Positions 1-7,566 of a stretch of 32,802 nucleotides of DNA are shown in pieces. The notes beneath the pieces are model-generated. The model searched no databases. It was not told the DNA's origin and saw only the letters and a list, made by a program, of their open reading frames with translations. The stretch comes from Kiritimatiellia bacterium (GTDB taxonomy: Bacteria > Verrucomicrobiota > Kiritimatiellia > RFP12 > UBA1067). The DNA is taken from assembly GCA_016296065.1 (NCBI GenBank), contig JAEDKA010000042.1, positions 1-32,802 of the forward strand, written 5' to 3'. The translations under genes and the position numbers were made by a program. Within the stretch, counting starts at the first letter, position 1; every line of letters begins with the position of its first letter.

Positions 1-377
1 TAATCAGGAGACGCTGTTTTGCAGTGATTATAGCGGCCTTCGGCCGATTTATGCGACGCAGTCGCATCCAAAAACACTTCAACCGACACATGTATAGCCG
101 TTGTATGGTGCGAAGCGGCGAAGCGGTAGCGAGAGCCCAAACGCTCGGAGTTCAATTACAAACCGGAAGTGGATTTTCACTTAACGCAAAATGAAAATTG
201 CCACTTCACCCTTTGTTTACTGGGGTGTGGCCTTTTTCATGCCAGAAAAAGTGGGGAACCTCCAAGCAACCATAATCTATGTGGGGGGTCCCGTGTCGAC
301 GAGATAGACGCAGACGCTGTCGCGCGGGGCATTTGCCGCGCTCCGCATTTTTGCCAAGGCGAGCCGAGCGAAGAATA
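1..377. other. Gene-free gap downstream of ribE
   Basis: I see no credible gene here; the reading frame open on the plus strand from 169 runs antisense through ribE and is a shadow. The first half carries a copy of the 123-bp structured repeat (30-152). Next comes a strong hairpin at 166-207: GAAGTGG and ATTTTCA pair with TGAAAAT and CCACTTC around a 12-nt loop, with a 2-nt bulge. The hairpin could end transcription on either strand, but it lies about 170 bp beyond the ribE stop and no clear U-run follows, so its role is open. Confidence 0.6.
30..152 (+). repeat. 123-bp structured repeat, copy A
   Basis: The stretch matches the reverse complement of 9690-9812 at about 110 of 123 positions by eye, without gaps. 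It contains three hairpins in a row: CGGCC-TTC-GGCCG, TGCGAC-GCA-GTCGCA, and GAGC-CCAAAC-GCTC within the segment AGCGGTAGCGAGAGCCC. The middle hairpin has the same RCA loop and following TC as the RAYT-linked hairpins near 23.66, 26.90 and 27.6 kb. Partial copies of the last part lie at 9861-9895 and 10132-10166. It resembles a REP/BIME-type dispersed element. Confidence 0.8.
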
Positions 378-1007
378 TCAAATAAATCCGGCGTTCTGCA
401 GGGCCTCCTCAGTTAGGCCACTCGGTTTCGCCGCCTTCGCGACGTATTTGCCGACGATGTCGCCTTCGAGGTTCACCATGTCGCCGGCCTTCTTCGAGCC
501 GAGCGTCGTGTCCTTCGCCGTCGTCGGAATGAGGTCTACGGCGAGCCAGTCGTCCCCGATTCCCGATATCGTGAGCGACACGCCGTCAATCGTGATCGAG
601 CCCTTGAGGACCGACTCCGCCGCGAGTACGCGTCCGCACCGGACGCGCAGCTGGAAGTCGCGCCCCTTCGGAGTCTTCGCGGCGATTGTGCCGCGGCAGT
701 CCACATGGCCCTGAACGATGTGCCCGCCCATTGCGTCGCCCGCCCTCAGCGCGCGCTCGAGGTTCACCTTCGCGCCCGGCACGAGCTCTCCGAGCCCTGT
801 GCGCGACTCCGTCTCGCGAAGGACGTCCGCAGTGAAGCGCGAGCCGTCGCACTTCACGACCGTGAGGCACACGCCGTTGACTGCGACGGACTCCCCTTCC
901 TCGAGGGGCTTCGCCCACGACTCGTCGGCGGCAAGCTCCAACACGAGCCCCGCACCCCGCGAGACGCGCTTTACCGTTCCGATTCTCTGTATCAATCCAG
1001 TGAACAT
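378..1007 (-). CDS. ribE: Riboflavin synthase, alpha subunit
   Basis: This cytosolic enzyme dismutates two 6,7-dimethyl-8-ribityllumazine molecules into riboflavin and a pyrimidinedione, the last step of vitamin B2 synthesis. The 209-residue length is normal. The protein has the diagnostic MFTGLI start, a GVCLTV segment near residue 45, and GGHIVQGHVD near residue 93. The second lumazine-binding repeat follows with SLTI near residue 147. An AAGGAAG Shine-Dalgarno sequence lies 7 nt before the ATG. It is the last gene of the rhaA-rlmB-folC-ribE unit, 27 bp after folC. None of the other rib genes is in the window. Confidence 0.96.
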   Translation of the reverse strand: MFTGLIQRIGTVKRVSRGAGLVLELAADESWAKPLEEGESVAVNGVCLTVVKCDGSRFTADVLRETESRTGLGELVPGAKVNLERALRAGDAMGGHIVQGHVDCRGTIAAKTPKGRDFQLRVRCGRVLAAESVLKGSITIDGVSLTISGIGDDWLAVDLIPTTAKDTTLGSKKAGDMVNLEGDIVGKYVAKAAKPSGLTEEALQNAGFI

Positions 1008-1034
1008 GATAAGACTTCCTTCAACTTCAAGTGG

Positions 1035-2246
1035 CTAACATGTCGGCGTTAGAAGCTCTGCAACGTCAAAGCGGCAGCTTGGCCAGGGATACGCACCAAG
1101 TTCGACCAGCGCTTCGCCCGCGAGGAACAGCGAGCCGCAGATGAGTGCGCGGGGATCGGAAGCGGCAGAGCGAATTGCCGCGGCAAGAGATGGAGACGCG
1201 ACGGCGTCGATTCCGGCGGCGCGCATCTTCTCCGCCGTCGCCTCCGCCGAAAGCGAACGGGGGTTGTTCGTCCTGACCGCATACCCCTTCTTCACGAACG
1301 GAGCGAGAATCGAGAGAACCTCTCCGACATCCTTGTCTCCGCAAAAACCCGCGATGAGCGTCAGCGGCTCCGAAAGATTCAGCTCGCGAAGCGCATCGGC
1401 GAGCGCGCGCGCGGCCGGCGGATTGTGCGCGCCGTCGACGATGAAGTTTCCGACGCGCTGAAATCTCCCCGGCCAGACGACATCTGCGAATCCGCGCGCG
1501 TCGCCCTTCCCGAGCACCTTGAGGGCGGCAAGCGCCGTCACCGCGTTCTCGCGGTTGAACGTCCCCGCGAGCGAGAAGTCGCGCGGCACATCTGCCACGG
1601 ACGCCACGTCGGGCGCATAGAAGAACGGCGCGCCGACTTCCTTCGCGCGCGCCTCGACGACTGCGCGAACCTCGGGAACGTTCTCGCCGAGGACAACGGG
1701 AACGCACGGCTTTATGATGCCGGCCTTTTCGGACGCGATCTTCTCCACCGTGTCGCCAAGCCAGTCGCAGTGGTCGAGTCCGATGCGCGTGATGACGCAC
1801 AGCTCCGGAACGCACACGTTCGTCGCGTCGAGGCGTCCGCCGAGCCCTGTCTCGAGAACGGCGCAGTCGACCTTCGCGTCCGCATACACGAGAAACGCGA
1901 CGGCGGTCAGCGCCTCGAAGAACGTGAGGTCGTCGGGTGCGATCTTCGCGACCTTTTCGGCCGCGGCGGAAAGCACGTCGTCGCCAATCGGCGCGCCGTC
2001 GAGGAAGAACCGCTCGTTGAGCTTGACGAGATGGGGCGAGGTGTAGCGTCCGACGCGCAGACCAACCGCGCGAAGCGCCGCGTCGAGCATAGCGCAGACC
2101 GCGCCCTTTCCGTTGGTGCCCGCGACGTGAATCGCGCTGAACGACTTCTGCGGATCGCCCAGCGCGGCGCATGTGCCGCAGATCACGTCGAGTCCGGGTC
2201 TCATCCCGAACCTGCGCCTCGCGGCGAGCTCTTCGAGGAACTTCAT
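1035..2246 (-). CDS. folC: Folylpolyglutamate / dihydrofolate synthase
   Basis: A Mur-ligase-family enzyme that adds glutamate to dihydropteroate and/or to folates using ATP. The start is the ATG at 2246, giving 403 residues; the frame stays open farther upstream but there overlaps rlmB and reads as low-complexity Arg-rich shadow. Visible family motifs are the P-loop AGTNGKGA, YTSPHL followed by ERF, the ETGLGGRLDATN signature, GDTVEKIASEKAGIIKP, and the C-terminal DGAHNPPA. The rlmB stop and the folC start overlap as ATGA, so translation is probably coupled. Whether it has one or both activities cannot be read from sequence; no folP is present nearby. Confidence 0.95.
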   Translation of the reverse strand: MKFLEELAARRRFGMRPGLDVICGTCAALGDPQKSFSAIHVAGTNGKGAVCAMLDAALRAVGLRVGRYTSPHLVKLNERFFLDGAPIGDDVLSAAAEKVAKIAPDDLTFFEALTAVAFLVYADAKVDCAVLETGLGGRLDATNVCVPELCVITRIGLDHCDWLGDTVEKIASEKAGIIKPCVPVVLGENVPEVRAVVEARAKEVGAPFFYAPDVASVADVPRDFSLAGTFNRENAVTALAALKVLGKGDARGFADVVWPGRFQRVGNFIVDGAHNPPAARALADALRELNLSEPLTLIAGFCGDKDVGEVLSILAPFVKKGYAVRTNNPRSLSAEATAEKMRAAGIDAVASPSLAAAIRSAASDPRALICGSLFLAGEALVELGAYPWPSCRFDVAELLTPTC

Positions 2247-3037
2247 CCGCGCTGGCGCACGATTTCGTACATCGCGACCGCGGCCGCGACGCCGGCGTTT
2301 AGCGACTCGAAGCCGCCCGGCATCGGAAGCTCGGCTATGAAGTCGCACTTCTCGCGGACGAGCCGCGAGATGCCCTTCCCCTCCGCGCCGACGACGAGTC
2401 CGACCTTGCCGCGGAAATCGATCTTCGTGTAGGTCTTGGCGTCTTCGCCCCAGTCGAGTCCGGTGAACCAGAGCCCCGCCTCCTTGAGCTCCTCCATCGC
2501 GCGCGGGAGGTTCACGACGTGCGCGACCCTGATGTGCTCCGCGCCGCCTGCGGAGGCGCGGACCGCGGCGGGCGTTATGCCGCACGCGCGGTCCTCTGGA
2601 ATCACGACGCCGGTCGCTCCGACGGCGCAGGCCGTGCGGAGGATGGAGCCGACGTTCTGTGGGTCTTCGAGGTGGTCGAGGATCAGGACGAGGGCGTTTT
2701 CATCGTCCGAAGCGGACTGCACGAGTTCGTCGAAGCCAATGTACGGATAGCCGGTAGTCTTGAGCGCTACGCCCTGGTGGTGTCCGAAGCGCGTGAGCTT
2801 GTCCAGCTGGTCGCGCTCCATCGTGCGGACGACCAGGCGGCGCGAGTGCGCCTCGTCGCGGATGCGGCGAATCTGGTCGTCCTCGTCGGGGAACGCGGGC
2901 GGGAGGACGATCTCGGACGCGGTGCGGCGTCCGGCGGCAAGAGCCTCCTCGACGGGATTGCGCCCGTAGATCCACTCTCCGCCGGTCACCAGCTCGCGCG
3001 GGCCCTTGTGGTGGCGCGTGTTCCTGTAGTTGCCCAT
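2243..3037 (-). CDS. rlmB: 23S rRNA 2'-O-methyltransferase, SpoU/TrmH family
   Basis: The protein is a SPOUT-class RNA methyltransferase, most like RlmB, which methylates the 2'-OH of G2251 (E. coli numbering) in 23S rRNA using SAM. It has 264 residues. An N-terminal substrate-binding domain starts with the typical IYGRNPVEEAL. The knotted domain has DHLEDPQNVGSILRTA, then GAEGKGISRLV, then MPGGFESLNAGVAAAVA, which are SpoU motifs 1, 2 and 3. A basic 20-residue head precedes the substrate-binding domain. It starts 1 nt after the rhaA stop and overlaps folC by 4 nt. TrmH-like alternatives are less likely because of the N-terminal domain. Confidence 0.93.
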   Translation of the reverse strand: MGNYRNTRHHKGPRELVTGGEWIYGRNPVEEALAAGRRTASEIVLPPAFPDEDDQIRRIRDEAHSRRLVVRTMERDQLDKLTRFGHHQGVALKTTGYPYIGFDELVQSASDDENALVLILDHLEDPQNVGSILRTACAVGATGVVIPEDRACGITPAAVRASAGGAEHIRVAHVVNLPRAMEELKEAGLWFTGLDWGEDAKTYTKIDFRGKVGLVVGAEGKGISRLVREKCDFIAELPMPGGFESLNAGVAAAVAMYEIVRQRG

Positions 3038-3038
3038 T

Positions 3039-4277
3039 TCAGCAGCGCTTCAGAAGCACGTCCTTCTCGTACTTCTCGACGTCCTTGAACCACGCTTCGT
3101 CGGCTGCGACTCCGGCGCGCCTGCAGAACTCGGCCCAGACCTCGTCCGCGGGATAGTTCTTGTACTCCTCCTGGAGGACGAGCTGCGCGGTGAAGTTGCC
3201 CGCCTCCTGCTCGGCCTTGAGCGACTTCCACGGGACGAGCATCGCCTTGAGGAGCTCCTTCTGCATGTTGCGCATTCCGAGCACCCACGCCGCGACGCGG
3301 TTGATCGACGCGTCGAAGTAGTCGAGCGCGATGATGAAGTTCTCGGGCCCCATCTTGACGATTTCCTGCGCGCAGGCGCGGAGGTCGTCGTTCTGGCGGA
3401 TGACGTGGTCGGAGTCCCAGCGCACCGGGCGCGAGATGTGGAACGCGACCTTGCCGAACGTCATGAGGAACGAGCTGATCTTGTCCGCAACCGACTCAGT
3501 GAGGTGGAAGTGCCCCATGTCGAGGAGCGCGAGGATCTTCTGCTTCATCGCGTAGCCCATCACGAACTCGTGCGAGTTCACGGTGTAGCTCTCGACGCCG
3601 ATGCCGAAGAGCTTCGACTCAAGGAACGGGATGACGGCCTTCTTGTTGTACTTGTACTTGAAAATCTTGTCGAGGGAGTCGGCCATGCGCTGGCGCGGCC
3701 CGAGGCGGTCGGACGGCTCGTCCTTGTATCCGTCGGGCATCCAGAAGTTGATTCCGCACGGGCTCTTGAGCTCCTTCGCGAAGTACTCGGCGATCTTGAG
3801 GCACTGGATGCCGTGCTTGATCCAGAACTTGCGGATATTCTTGTCCGGAGAGGAAAGCGTGAGGCCGTCCTTAACGTTCTTGTGCGAGAAGAACGTCGGG
3901 TTGAAGTCGAGCTTGACGCCGTTCTTCTTCGCCCACTTCACCCACGGCTCGAAGTTCTTTGCGGTGAGCTTGTCGCGGTCGTCGACCTTGCCCTTGTGGA
4001 TGCCGTAGCACGCGTGCAGGTTGACGCGGTGCTTGCCGGGGATGAGCGCGAGCGCGAACTCGAGGTCCTTCATGAGCTCCTCGGGGGTGCGGGCCTTGCC
4101 CGGGTAGTTGCCGGTCGTCGCGATGCCGCCGGACGCTCCGCCCGTCGTCTCGAATCCTCCGACGTCGTCGCCCTGCCAGCAGTGGAGCGAGATCGCAATC
4201 TTGCCGAGGTCCTTGATCGCCTTCTCGGTGTCGATGCCGATCTTGGCGTACTTCTTCTGCGCTTCCTTGTAGCTCAT
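3039..4277 (-). CDS. rhaA: L-rhamnose isomerase
   Basis: This enzyme interconverts L-rhamnose and L-rhamnulose, the first step of rhamnose catabolism. The 412 residues align over the whole family length (about 420). The signature ISLHCWQGDDVGGFE is near residue 28, with VNLHACYG, KLDFNPTFFSH, YTVNSHEFVMGYA, LDMGHFHLTESVADK and HISRPVRWDSDHV following. These contain the His, Asp and Glu residues that bind the catalytic metals. AAGGAGG sits 3 nt before the ATG. A TTTTTGGTATAAT promoter lies about 25 nt upstream. No rhaB, rhaD or transporter is nearby. Instead the gene leads a unit with rlmB, folC and ribE, an unusual setting for a catabolic gene. Confidence 0.96.
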   Translation of the reverse strand: MSYKEAQKKYAKIGIDTEKAIKDLGKIAISLHCWQGDDVGGFETTGGASGGIATTGNYPGKARTPEELMKDLEFALALIPGKHRVNLHACYGIHKGKVDDRDKLTAKNFEPWVKWAKKNGVKLDFNPTFFSHKNVKDGLTLSSPDKNIRKFWIKHGIQCLKIAEYFAKELKSPCGINFWMPDGYKDEPSDRLGPRQRMADSLDKIFKYKYNKKAVIPFLESKLFGIGVESYTVNSHEFVMGYAMKQKILALLDMGHFHLTESVADKISSFLMTFGKVAFHISRPVRWDSDHVIRQNDDLRACAQEIVKMGPENFIIALDYFDASINRVAAWVLGMRNMQKELLKAMLVPWKSLKAEQEAGNFTAQLVLQEEYKNYPADEVWAEFCRRAGVAADEAWFKDVEKYEKDVLLKRC

Positions 4278-4308
4278 CTTCCTCCTTTTTTGAGTTTAAA
4301 CTTTATGT

Positions 4309-4314
4309 ATTATA
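4309..4314 (-). promoter_or_regulatory. Promoter -10 box of the rhaA unit
   Basis: On the minus strand the sequence is TTTTTGGTATAATAC: a perfect TATAAT with the upstream TTTGG shared by other promoters in the window. The predicted transcription start leaves a leader of about 25 nt with an AAGGAGG ribosome-binding site, so unlike several neighbours this mRNA is not leaderless. Confidence 0.75.
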
Positions 4315-4327
4315 CCAAAAATCGCGG

Positions 4328-5029
4328 CTATTCGTTCGCGCCTTTGTAGCGAATCTTTCCGCGCGCGCCCTTTCGCGGGGGCGGCGTCGGGGCTCGCTTG
4401 GCGGACTGCGCCTTTTCCTCGTCCGTCATGACATGGCTTTCCGCCCTCTTCTTCGACACGAGGACGGAGCGCCTGTAGCCGTGGTGGGCGAGAAGCGTCA
4501 TGAATGCGCGTGCCTGTCCGAGGTCGCGCTCGGCATCTTCCTCGACGAGAATGTGGATGACGCTGGTCTTCGGCACATCGTAATCCGCCAGGATCTTCGG
4601 AATCTTGTTCGGATTGACAAACCTGTCGCCAAGGAGAAAACCCTGCGTTGAGTAGCGTATCGACGGATGTGCGGCATCTAGCACGATCTCCGACGGACCG
4701 CTGCTCGCGCAACCGGCGTTGAGGAGGCACATGTACAGCACCGTTCCGGCGACAATGCTCACGAGCGCATTGCGCCGCCACAGCTGGAGCCCCACGACGA
4801 GCGCGCCCGCGAGGTAGGGCCACGCGGTCTTCCACTGGAGGCCGGAGTACGAATACACGATAAGCGCGGCGATGATGACGGGCGAGACGAGGTCTCCGAA
4901 GCGGGTTATCCATTTCGGGATCTCACGGTCCTTCCCGGCGAAGAGCAGGAACGGAATCGCCCTGAGCGCGTAGTTCACGGCGAAACCCGCCGCGACTATG
5001 CCGAGCATGTAGATGATCTCGGACTTCAT
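4328..5029 (-). CDS. AzlD-like membrane protein with extra C-terminal domain
   Basis: The first ~105 residues have four hydrophobic stretches and the layout of AzlD, the small subunit of branched-chain amino acid exporters (RAIPFLLFAG, then KWITRFGDLVSPVIIAALIVY). AzlD proteins are normally about 100 residues. This one has 233: the last membrane segment runs into NAGCASS, then about 120 soluble residues with an alpha/beta look (SVIHILVEEDAERDL) and a basic Pro-rich tail. I do not recognise that domain. The large partner AzlC is absent. The ATG overlaps the kdsB stop as ATGA, so it is co-translated with kdsB. The family call is good for the N-terminal part only; the transport role is inferred. 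Confidence 0.7.
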   Translation of the reverse strand: MKSEIIYMLGIVAAGFAVNYALRAIPFLLFAGKDREIPKWITRFGDLVSPVIIAALIVYSYSGLQWKTAWPYLAGALVVGLQLWRRNALVSIVAGTVLYMCLLNAGCASSGPSEIVLDAAHPSIRYSTQGFLLGDRFVNPNKIPKILADYDVPKTSVIHILVEEDAERDLGQARAFMTLLAHHGYRRSVLVSKKRAESHVMTDEEKAQSAKRAPTPPPRKGARGKIRYKGANE

Positions 5030-5793
5030 CTCTTCGCGCGCTCCTCGAGAATTTTGCCGACGCGGACCGCATCGTCCGGAGTGTCAACTCCGACGCCCTC
5101 GTCCTGCGTCCGCACGACGGCGATCTTCGCGCCCATCCAGAGCGCCCTCAGCTGCTCTAGTTTCTCCGTCTTCTCCAGCTCGCACGGAGGCTCCGCAATG
5201 TAGCGCTTGAGGAATCCGCCGCGGTAGGCGTATATGCCGAGGTGTCGGACGTAGAGGGAGTCACGGCCGAACACCGGCGCGGCGTCCCTGTCGCAGGGAA
5301 TAGGCGCGCGGGAGAAATAGAGCGCCCCGCCGTCGCGGTCCATCACGACCTTCACGACGCTCTTCGCGGAAAAGTCTTCCGCGCTCCTTATCGGCGTCAC
5401 GGCCGTGGCCATAGACCAGCGCTCGTCGTCCTTCAGTTTCGCGGCGAGCTGCTCGATGAGCGCGGGATCGATGAGGGGCTCGTCGCCTTGGATGTTCACG
5501 AGGATGTCGTCGTCGTCGAAGTCGCGTCCGAGGAAATTGCGCGCGGCACATGCGACGCGGTCCGTTCCGCTCGGAAGCTCCGACGGCGTCATCACGGCCT
5601 TTCCGCCGTGTTCCTCGACTGCCTTGACTATGCGCTCGTCGTCTGTCGCGACAAGGACTTCGTCGAGCCCCTTGGCCTTCTTGACGGCCTCGACGACCCA
5701 TGCGACGAGCGGCTTGCCCGCGAGAAGCGCGAGCGGCTTGCCCGGAAAGCGGCTCGATCCGAACCGCGACGGAATGATACCGTAGATTTTCAT
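5026..5793 (-). CDS. kdsB: 3-deoxy-manno-octulosonate cytidylyltransferase
   Basis: KdsB activates Kdo with CTP to CMP-Kdo, the donor for the LPS inner core. The 255 residues start IIPSRFGSSRFPGKPLA, the family's nucleotide-binding signature. ATDDERI near residue 50, the SGTDRVA region, NIQGDEPLI near residue 100, and YVRHLGIYAYR follow, ending with EGVGVDTPDD. I chose the ATG at 5793: a longer frame exists, but the promoter TATAAT box (5801-5806) lies inside that extension and ends 7 nt before this ATG. No Shine-Dalgarno sequence is visible, so the mRNA is probably leaderless. It shows that the cell makes Kdo-containing LPS. Confidence 0.96.
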   Translation of the reverse strand: MKIYGIIPSRFGSSRFPGKPLALLAGKPLVAWVVEAVKKAKGLDEVLVATDDERIVKAVEEHGGKAVMTPSELPSGTDRVACAARNFLGRDFDDDDILVNIQGDEPLIDPALIEQLAAKLKDDERWSMATAVTPIRSAEDFSAKSVVKVVMDRDGGALYFSRAPIPCDRDAAPVFGRDSLYVRHLGIYAYRGGFLKRYIAEPPCELEKTEKLEQLRALWMGAKIAVVRTQDEGVGVDTPDDAVRVGKILEERAKR

Positions 5794-5800
5794 GACTGCA

Positions 5801-5806
5801 ATTATA
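5801..5806 (-). promoter_or_regulatory. Promoter -10 box of kdsB, leaderless type
   Basis: The minus strand reads ATTTGGTATAATTGCAGTC directly before ATG. Only 7 nt separate TATAAT from the start codon, about the distance from a -10 box to a transcription start, so transcription should begin at or next to the ATG. Confidence 0.75.
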
Positions 5807-5890
5807 CCAAATATGGCGCTTCGCGTGTCAGAGTTTCGGAGATTAGCGATTGGGGTTACAGAAGCTCCGCGGCCCTCCCGAGAAGACAGA

Positions 5891-5922
5891 GAGGCGGGCG
5901 CGCACTTCCGCGCGTCCGCCTC
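5891..5922 (-). terminator. Hairpin terminator after rplI
   Basis: GAGGCGG (5891-5897) pairs with CCGCCTC (5916-5922), with further CGCG/CGCG pairing inside and a short loop. On the minus strand it comes 24 nt after the rplI stop and is followed by the pyrimidine-rich TCTGTCTTCTC rather than a clean U-run. It probably ends the ribosomal operon before kdsB. Confidence 0.6.
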
Positions 5923-5945
5923 CTGACTTGTCTGCCGATGCAGGA

Positions 5946-6413
5946 TTACTCGGCCTGAGCCTGCTCGTCCAGGATAGTGATCTTGCACTTCGCGAACACG
6001 CCGTGTCCGAGGTCGATCTTGGCCTCGTACTCGCCGACCTCGCGCAGGGACTCCTCGAGGGAGAACTGGCTGCGCTCGATCTTGACGTCGCGCTGGGCCT
6101 CGATGGCCGCGAGAAGGTCGGAGACGCTGACGGCGCCGTAGAGCTTCTTGCCGTCCGTCGTGGGCGCGGAGACGGTGAGGGACAGGCCCTCGAGCTTCTT
6201 CGCGACCGCGAGAGCGGCCTTCTTCTCCTCGGCGGCGCGGGCTGCGCGCTCGGCCTCGAGCTTCTTGAGGCGGCGCTTGGCGGCCTCGGTGACTTCGGAC
6301 GCGAGGCCCCTGGGCCCCAGGTAGTTGCGGAAGTAGCCGGGGGCGACCTTGACGATTTCGCCGGACTTGCCGAGCTTCTTCACGTTGTCCATGAGCATCA
6401 CTTCGATATGCAT
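5946..6413 (-). CDS. rplI: 50S ribosomal protein bL9
   Basis: bL9 binds 23S rRNA at the base of the L1 stalk. The 155 residues start MHIEVMLMDNVKKLGKSGE and include VKVAPGYFRNYLGPRGLA, the bL9 rRNA-binding signature near residue 25. A long helix rich in Ala, Glu, Arg and Lys follows, then the C-terminal domain. A GGAG ribosome-binding site precedes the ATG. It is the last gene of rplY-rpsF-ssb-rpsR-rplI, 18 bp after rpsR. Confidence 0.97.
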   Translation of the reverse strand: MHIEVMLMDNVKKLGKSGEIVKVAPGYFRNYLGPRGLASEVTEAAKRRLKKLEAERAARAAEEKKAALAVAKKLEGLSLTVSAPTTDGKKLYGAVSVSDLLAAIEAQRDVKIERSQFSLEESLREVGEYEAKIDLGHGVFAKCKITILDEQAQAE

Positions 6414-6431
6414 TGCTCTGCTCCTTTCCGC

Positions 6432-6662
6432 TTAGGCCATGAGACCCATGTTGCGGGCGCGCTTGACGCCCTGGCGGATCTGGCGCTGCTGCGCGGAGGT
6501 GACTCCGGTGATGCGCGCCGGCAGGATCTTGCCGTAATCCGTGATGTAGTACTTCAGCGTCGCTATGTCGTTGACGTCGATCTGGTCCTTCGGACCGAGC
6601 GCCGGACGCTTGCGGGCGGCGAACTCCTCGCCTGCCGAGCTGTTGGATTTCTTGAAAGCCAT
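6432..6662 (-). CDS. rpsR: 30S ribosomal protein bS18
   Basis: A 76-residue small-subunit protein that pairs with bS6 on the platform. The core has IDVNDIATLKYYITDYGKIL and RITGVTSAQQRQIRQGVKRA, the standard bS18 pattern, ending ARNMGLMA. An AAGGA ribosome-binding site precedes the ATG. It sits between ssb and rplI as in most bacteria. Confidence 0.97.
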   Translation of the reverse strand: MAFKKSNSSAGEEFAARKRPALGPKDQIDVNDIATLKYYITDYGKILPARITGVTSAQQRQIRQGVKRARNMGLMA

Positions 6663-6696
6663 TTTGGTTTTCCTTAAGTTAGTGTTTTGTTACGTA

Positions 6697-7128
6697 TCAG
6701 AAGGGAAGGTCTTCGGGATCGGACTCCAGCGTATTCGCGGCAGGAACCGGAGCGGGCTGCTGCTGGTCCTGCCTGTGGTACTGCTGTCTCTGGTCCCCCT
6801 TGGGAGCGAGGAACTTGATGGTCGTGGCGCGCACCTTCAGCTTCTGGTGGCGCACGCCCTCCTTCTCCCAGGTGTCCATCTGGAGCCTGCCCTCGACTAG
6901 GACGGGGCTTCCCTTCGAGAGGAACTGCCCGCACAGCTCGGCGAGCTTGTCCCATGCGTCGACATCGACGAACACGGGGAAGTCCTGCAGCTGCCCGGAG
7001 CGGTCCCTGCGGCGCTCGTTTATGGCGAGGCCGAGCCGGGCGACTTTCATGCCGCTCGCGCCGGTCGCGCGCACATCGGGGTCGCGCGTCAGGTTGCCCA
7101 TCAGAATAACCTTGTTGAAGGAAGCCAT
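6697..7128 (-). CDS. ssb: Single-stranded DNA-binding protein
   Basis: SSB coats single-stranded DNA during replication and repair. The 143 residues form an N-terminal OB fold (FNKVILMGNLTRDPDVR, then LAINERRRDRSG and KGSPVLVEGRLQMDTWE), a short Gln/Pro-rich linker and the acidic tip DPEDLPF, which recruits partner proteins. It lies between rpsF and rpsR in the classical operon, 24 bp after rpsF. Confidence 0.96.
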   Translation of the reverse strand: MASFNKVILMGNLTRDPDVRATGASGMKVARLGLAINERRRDRSGQLQDFPVFVDVDAWDKLAELCGQFLSKGSPVLVEGRLQMDTWEKEGVRHQKLKVRATTIKFLAPKGDQRQQYHRQDQQQPAPVPAANTLESDPEDLPF

Positions 7129-7152
7129 CTCAAAACCACCCTTCCCTGTCCC

Positions 7153-7566
7153 TTACGCCTCCTCGGGCGTCTCCTCGGTCTCTGCCGAAGCCGCAGCGGC
7201 CGCCTGCGCGGCGTCCTTGCGGGCCTGGCGCTCGGCGCGGGCCGCACGCTCTTCGGCGAGCTTGGCCTCGCGGCGCTCGTCGACGGCGAGGATCTGCACG
7301 CGGAACACCTCTTCAACGAGATGGTAGCGATTGACGAGCTCGGAGACCTTGCTGGGGTCGAGCTCGATGCGGACCTTGACGTAGATGCCCGTGTTGTGCT
7401 TCTTCATGGGGCGGGCGAAGCCGTCCTTCGGCGCGCCGATGACAACGGTCTCGAGCACATTGCCGCCGAGCCTGGTGACTTCGGCGAGAGCCTTCTCGAG
7501 CCTCTCGTTGACGGCGTCTTCCTTCGCTATTCCGACGAAGATGTAGAGCGCATCGTACTTCTTCAT
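7153..7566 (-). CDS. rpsF: 30S ribosomal protein bS6
   Basis: bS6 forms the platform heterodimer with bS18. The 137 residues start KKYDALYIFVGI and contain the typical TRLGGNVLETVVIGAPKDGF and MKKHNTGIYVKVRIELDP. A C-terminal tail of about 35 residues, rich in Ala, Arg and Glu, extends past the conserved core. The ATG overlaps the rplY stop as TAATG, with the ribosome-binding site GGAGGAG inside the end of rplY. Confidence 0.96.
   Translation of the reverse strand: MKKYDALYIFVGIAKEDAVNERLEKALAEVTRLGGNVLETVVIGAPKDGFARPMKKHNTGIYVKVRIELDPSKVSELVNRYHLVEEVFRVQILAVDERREAKLAEERAARAERQARKDAAQAAAAASAETEETPEEA

Noticed and set aside
3030..4349. Plus-strand open frame of 439 codons antisense to rhaA
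   Set aside because: It mirrors the strongly conserved rhaA gene. Its product is a Leu/Val/Arg-rich string without any family motif, typical of antisense frames in GC-rich DNA.
5794..5988. N-terminal extension of kdsB
   Set aside because: The extension has no similarity to the family and would include the promoter; the conserved protein begins exactly at the ATG at 5793.
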